A DNA stretch of 64,000 nucleotides. Source: an uncultured Alphaproteobacteria bacterium (GTDB taxonomy: Bacteria; Pseudomonadota; Alphaproteobacteria; HIMB59; GCA-002718135). Shown here piece after piece: positions 60,317-64,000 of this stretch. Location: positions 1-64,000 of the forward strand of contig CACNHX010000002.1 in NCBI GenBank assembly GCA_902620425.1, given 5' to 3'. The position numbers were made by a program, and so were the translations under genes. The first letter of the stretch is position 1. The number at the start of each line of letters is the position of its first letter. The notes under the pieces were generated by a model that worked only from the letters and a program-made list of their open reading frames with translations, did no database searches and was not told where the DNA came from.

Positions 60317-62094
60317 TTATCTAAATTAAAAGTAGTAGATAATTGATTTAGTAATACTTCACCTAACTGATCGACATCCATTATTGTTACAGCCTTACTA
60401 TAGTATCTTGAAACATCATGCCCAATACCTATGGCAATTAATTCAATTTCATCTTTTTTTTCAATTTCACCAATTATATCTCTTAAATTTTTTTCTAAAT
60501 AATTACCTGGATTTACAGAAAGTGTTGAGTCATCAACTGGAGCACCATCACTTATAACAATAAGAATTTTTCTTTTTTCCTTTCGGAAAGATAATCTATT
60601 ATAAGCCCATGATAACGCTTCTCCATCGACATTTTCCTTCAAAATTCCCTCTTTCAATAATAAGCCCAAATTTTTCTTTGACCTCCTCCATGGTGAGTCT
60701 GCAGATTTATAGATAATATGTCTTAGATCATTTAACCTGCCTGGATTAGAAGGCTTTCCATTTTTGATCCATTTTTCTCTAGAGTTTCCTCCCTTCCAAG
60801 CTTTGGTTGTAAACCCTAATATTTCAGATTTAATTAAGCATCTTTCCAATGTTTTTGCCAAAATATCTGAACAAAGGGCTGCAACCGTAATTGGTCTGCC
60901 TCTCATTGAACCAGAATTATCAATTAGAAGACTCACAATAGTATCTTTAAATTCAACTTCTTTTTCTATTTTGTAGCTTAATTTATTATTTGGATTAGCA
61001 ATAATTTTAGCTAATCTTGAAGTATCAAGAAAACCTTCTTCCATATTAAAATCCCAATGACGATTTTGCTGAGCTAAAAGTTTTCTTTGAAGTCTATTGG
61101 CAATTTTAACAATTAATGGTTGAAAAGAAAATACTTGCTGATCAAGATTTCTTCTAAGTTTTTCTAATTCTTTGATATCACAAAGTTCTTCAGCATTAAT
61201 AATTTCATCAAAATTATAATCATAAACTTTATAATTCTCTAAATTTTCTAGAATTTTTGTATCTGGTAAATAATCTAGTTCAGTATCCCCACTTTCTTCT
61301 CCCATATCATCATTTTCTTCTAATGAAACTGACTGCTCAATAGCTGTTTCACTTGTTTGCATTTCAATATTTGACTCAGTTTGTTCATCATTTTTTTGTT
61401 CATCATTATTTTCATTTTCATTATCTTGATCTTCATCGTTTTGATTAATATCTTCATTCTGAGTATTGTTTGCACTGTTATTAAGTAATCCAAGTTGATC
61501 TAGTTTTTCAACTATTGTAGATGTATATTTTTCCTGATCATGCAGACATTTCTTTAAATCTATAAAAAAGTTTGAATAATCTTTTTTTAATTTTTCTTTT
61601 ACAATATTTTTAAAACTACTATTATTTTCACCCAAATCTACGCCAACAATTTCTTCAAATGCAACGTTTTTAAATGCTTTAATTAATAAATTTTGATCTT
61701 TTCTCATATTTCCAATTTTAAGATCTCTAATATACTTATTCTTTAGATTTTTTTGTATTCCCTTGAATTCACTACTACCTATAGCTTCTACTCGTGCTTG
61801 TTCCAAAACATTAATTATTTCGTTTGATAACTCATCTTGATTTAAAAAGTTTTGGTGTATGTCTTTTGAATGTAATCTGAACTCTAATGCAAAAGAGTCC
61901 GCTTCAGCTCTTAAATATTCTAGATTATTTTTGAAATTTTCAATTTTTGGTTCAGTTAAATTTATAGTGTTACCAATAATTGAAGGATTTTCTTTTACAA
62001 AATTAATCTCTATATCTTCTTTTTTACCTATTGATTTTATCGTAGCACTTAATGACTTTTTAAAATCTTCAATAATTTCGCTATTCTTTGACAT
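60313..62094 (-). CDS. cobT: CobT-like VWA protein (cobaltochelatase subunit family)
   Basis: Acidic low-complexity middle; [51 protein letters not shown]. Confidence 0.93.
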   Translation of the reverse strand: MSKNSEIIEDFKKSLSATIKSIGKKEDIEINFVKENPSIIGNTINLTEPKIENFKNNLEYLRAEADSFALEFRLHSKDIHQNFLNQDELSNEIINVLEQARVEAIGSSEFKGIQKNLKNKYIRDLKIGNMRKDQNLLIKAFKNVAFEEIVGVDLGENNSSFKNIVKEKLKKDYSNFFIDLKKCLHDQEKYTSTIVEKLDQLGLLNNSANNTQNEDINQNDEDQDNENENNDEQKNDEQTESNIEMQTSETAIEQSVSLEENDDMGEESGDTELDYLPDTKILENLENYKVYDYNFDEIINAEELCDIKELEKLRRNLDQQVFSFQPLIVKIANRLQRKLLAQQNRHWDFNMEEGFLDTSRLAKIIANPNNKLSYKIEKEVEFKDTIVSLLIDNSGSMRGRPITVAALCSDILAKTLERCLIKSEILGFTTKAWKGGNSREKWIKNGKPSNPGRLNDLRHIIYKSADSPWRRSKKNLGLLLKEGILKENVDGEALSWAYNRLSFRKEKRKILIVISDGAPVDDSTLSVNPGNYLEKNLRDIIGEIEKKDEIELIAIGIGHDVSRYYSKAVTIMDVDQLGEVLLNQLSTTFNLDN

Positions 62095-63064
62095 TAGCTA
62101 CCTTAGCATCAGTAATATCAATTCCAAATGACCTTTGAAAATATTCCTGTAAGATAGATCTCTCCATTTCATCGCATCTATTTAAAAAAGATAGTTTAAA
62201 AGAATATTCTATATCATTGAATAGAAGATAATTTTCTGCCCAAGTCAATACAGTTCTTGGACTCATAACAGTTGAAATATCACCATTAATGAACCCTGAT
62301 CTAGAAAGATCTGCAGTAGCTACCATGCATTTAACCATGTCTTTACCATCCTTATTATTAAGTTTTTTTACTTTGCTTAAGATAATATTTATTTCTTGCT
62401 CGTTACTAAGGTAATTTAAGGTTGATACAATATTCCATCTATCCATTTGACCTTGGTTTATTTGTTGAGTACCATGATACAAACCAGATGTATCACCAAG
62501 ACCAACAGTGTTTGCTGTAGCAAACAACCTAAAAAATTTGTGAGGTTTAATTACTCTTGATTGATCAAGTAGAGTTAATTTACCTTCTGACTCCAAAATA
62601 CGTTGAATTACAAACATTACATCAGGTCTGCCTGCATCATACTCATCAAACACTAAAGCTACAGGATTTTTGTATGACCAAGGAAGTATACCATCCTGAA
62701 ACTCTGTCACCTGTTTATTATCTTTGAGTACGATAGCATCTTTGCCAATCAAATCTATCCTACTGATGTGACTATCTAAATTAATTCTAATACATGGCCA
62801 ATTAAGTCTGGCTGCTACTTGTTCGATATGAGTAGATTTACCAGTGCCATGGTATCCTTGAATCAAAACTCTTCTATTAGAAGAAAACCCTGCCAGTATT
62901 GAAATAGTTGTAGCTGGATCAAAAATATATGTTTGATCTATGTCTGGTACGTGTTCAGTTTTTTCTTTAAACTTATAAACCTCAAACTCACATGAAATCC
63001 CAAATATTTCTTTGGGGTCAATTTTGATACTAGGCGATATTTCAATATTTTTTTTATCAGTCAT
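62081..63064 (-). CDS. cobS: CobS-like MoxR AAA+ ATPase (cobaltochelatase subunit family)
   Basis: [79 protein letters not shown]. Confidence 0.95.
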   Translation of the reverse strand: MTDKKNIEISPSIKIDPKEIFGISCEFEVYKFKEKTEHVPDIDQTYIFDPATTISILAGFSSNRRVLIQGYHGTGKSTHIEQVAARLNWPCIRINLDSHISRIDLIGKDAIVLKDNKQVTEFQDGILPWSYKNPVALVFDEYDAGRPDVMFVIQRILESEGKLTLLDQSRVIKPHKFFRLFATANTVGLGDTSGLYHGTQQINQGQMDRWNIVSTLNYLSNEQEINIILSKVKKLNNKDGKDMVKCMVATADLSRSGFINGDISTVMSPRTVLTWAENYLLFNDIEYSFKLSFLNRCDEMERSILQEYFQRSFGIDITDAKVANVKE

Positions 63065-63644
63065 TTTTAAATTTTTTTAAAAGTATTCTGTATGAGTTAT
63101 TTATTTCCTTAAACTTCTCTTCTGCTTTTTTATCGTTACCATTTACATCAGGGTGAAATATTTTCACTAGTTTTTTGTAAGTTTTTTTAATTTTTTCCAA
63201 TGTCAGAGGTAGTTCTAGATTGAATAATGATAGAGCTTTACTTTCTTCTTTTGTAAGATTTTCATCAACCAACTTATTTCTGAAGTAATTATTCTCTCGT
63301 TCATTTGGGTTTAAATCATTCATTTCTTCGTTAAAAAAATTGTTAATTTGATCCATTACTTTATGATAATTTCCCTTTAATGGCCAAGATGGCCTGTTCC
63401 AGATTATATCTTCTCTCATTGAATTCTCAATTTCATTAACTGATAATCCTTTATAAAAATCCCATGACTTATTGTATTCCTTAATATGTTCAATACAAAA
63501 ATAATAATATTGATTTAATAAAACTCTAGATTTTGGTGCTTTAAATTTACCTTCACTATTACAATCTTTGTTATCACATTTTCTAAAAAATGTTTTTTCC
63601 CAAGAGAGACTATTTTTATTAATATCTATTTTATGTTTTCTCAC
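63057..63644 (-). CDS. J-domain protein, GTG start
   Basis: C-terminal J domain ([41 protein letters not shown]) with HPD; N-terminal zinc-like CDNKDC / FCIEH. Confidence 0.9.
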   Translation of the reverse strand: MRKHKIDINKNSLSWEKTFFRKCDNKDCNSEGKFKAPKSRVLLNQYYYFCIEHIKEYNKSWDFYKGLSVNEIENSMREDIIWNRPSWPLKGNYHKVMDQINNFFNEEMNDLNPNERENNYFRNKLVDENLTKEESKALSLFNLELPLTLEKIKKTYKKLVKIFHPDVNGNDKKAEEKFKEINNSYRILLKKFKND

Positions 63645-63667
63645 ACATAATATATAGTTTAAAAATA

Positions 63668-63922
63668 ATGAATCGTAAGCAAAGAATTGGTAAAATATTA
63701 TCAAATAAATTTGACAATTTTTTATTAGAAATTGTTGACAATTCAAATTTGCATAAAGGGCATAATAATTTTACAGGTAGTGGTGAAACTCATATTAAGA
63801 TCATCCTAACTAAAAAAAATAACTCCCCATTTAATAGATTAAATATTCATAGGATTATAAACAGTTTACTTGAAGAAGAATTTAAAAGCGGTTTACATTC
63901 TTTGGAAATTAAAATTAATTAA
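63668..63922 (+). CDS. BolA family protein
   Basis: KLxxx[29 protein letters not shown]...[27 protein letters not shown]. Confidence 0.92.
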   Translation: MNRKQRIGKILSNKFDNFLLEIVDNSNLHKGHNNFTGSGETHIKIILTKKNNSPFNRLNIHRIINSLLEEEFKSGLHSLEIKIN

Positions 63923-64000
63923 TTTTTGATATTTCAACCTTAGATATTTGTTTCTTTGAATGTGATAAAATTTTATAGTTAAAGCAATTATCTTTAAAAG
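63915..64000 (-). CDS. C-terminal fragment of an unidentified protein (truncated by window edge)
   Basis: Reverse frame ends ...[27 protein letters not shown] with stop at 63915-63917. Confidence 0.4.
   Translation of the reverse strand, partial: FKDNCFNYKILSHSKKQISKVEISKIN

Noticed and set aside
60313-63064. Cobalamin biosynthesis operon
   Set aside because: Only CobS/CobT homologues are present; no CobN or other cob genes in the window, so a B12 role is not supported here.

Overview
AT-rich, very compact bacterial chromosome segment. Its gene families point to a streamlined, probably marine, alphaproteobacterium (GcrA-like domain, class I LysRS, ALAS, COQ9, CobS/CobT next to BolA and L28). 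About 70 genes cover nearly all of the window. I saw no rRNA, tRNA, CRISPR, prophage or IS element. Main blocks: (1) NUDIX/MsrA/GcrA-like/Cfa; (2) a MotA/ExbB-like plus long coiled-coil OmpA/MotB-like pair; (3) a heme cluster (ALAS, cyt b561, HemC fused to a HemD-like domain, HemE, HemH, HemF, HemJ); (4) a dipeptide ABC transporter operon with an M24 peptidase; (5) lysine catabolism via saccharopine; (6) pntAA/AB/B; (7) heme A synthase divergent from a ferredoxin reductase/ferredoxin pair; (8) MarR with a palindromic operator; (9) L28/YhhQ/Tgt next to CobT/CobS/J-domain/BolA. The most interesting signals are: nearly every convergent gene pair shares its stop codons in a 4- or 8-nt overlap; an unusual TGT beside a queuosine-precursor transporter (possible direct queuine salvage); a HemC-HemD fusion; a GcrA C-terminal domain lacking the HTH; a 19-bp perfect palindrome upstream of marR; a perfect 11-bp hairpin after the peptide-binding-protein gene; and a 45-aa lipoprotein missed by the ORF track. 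Calls rest on family recognition by eye; no database search was run.
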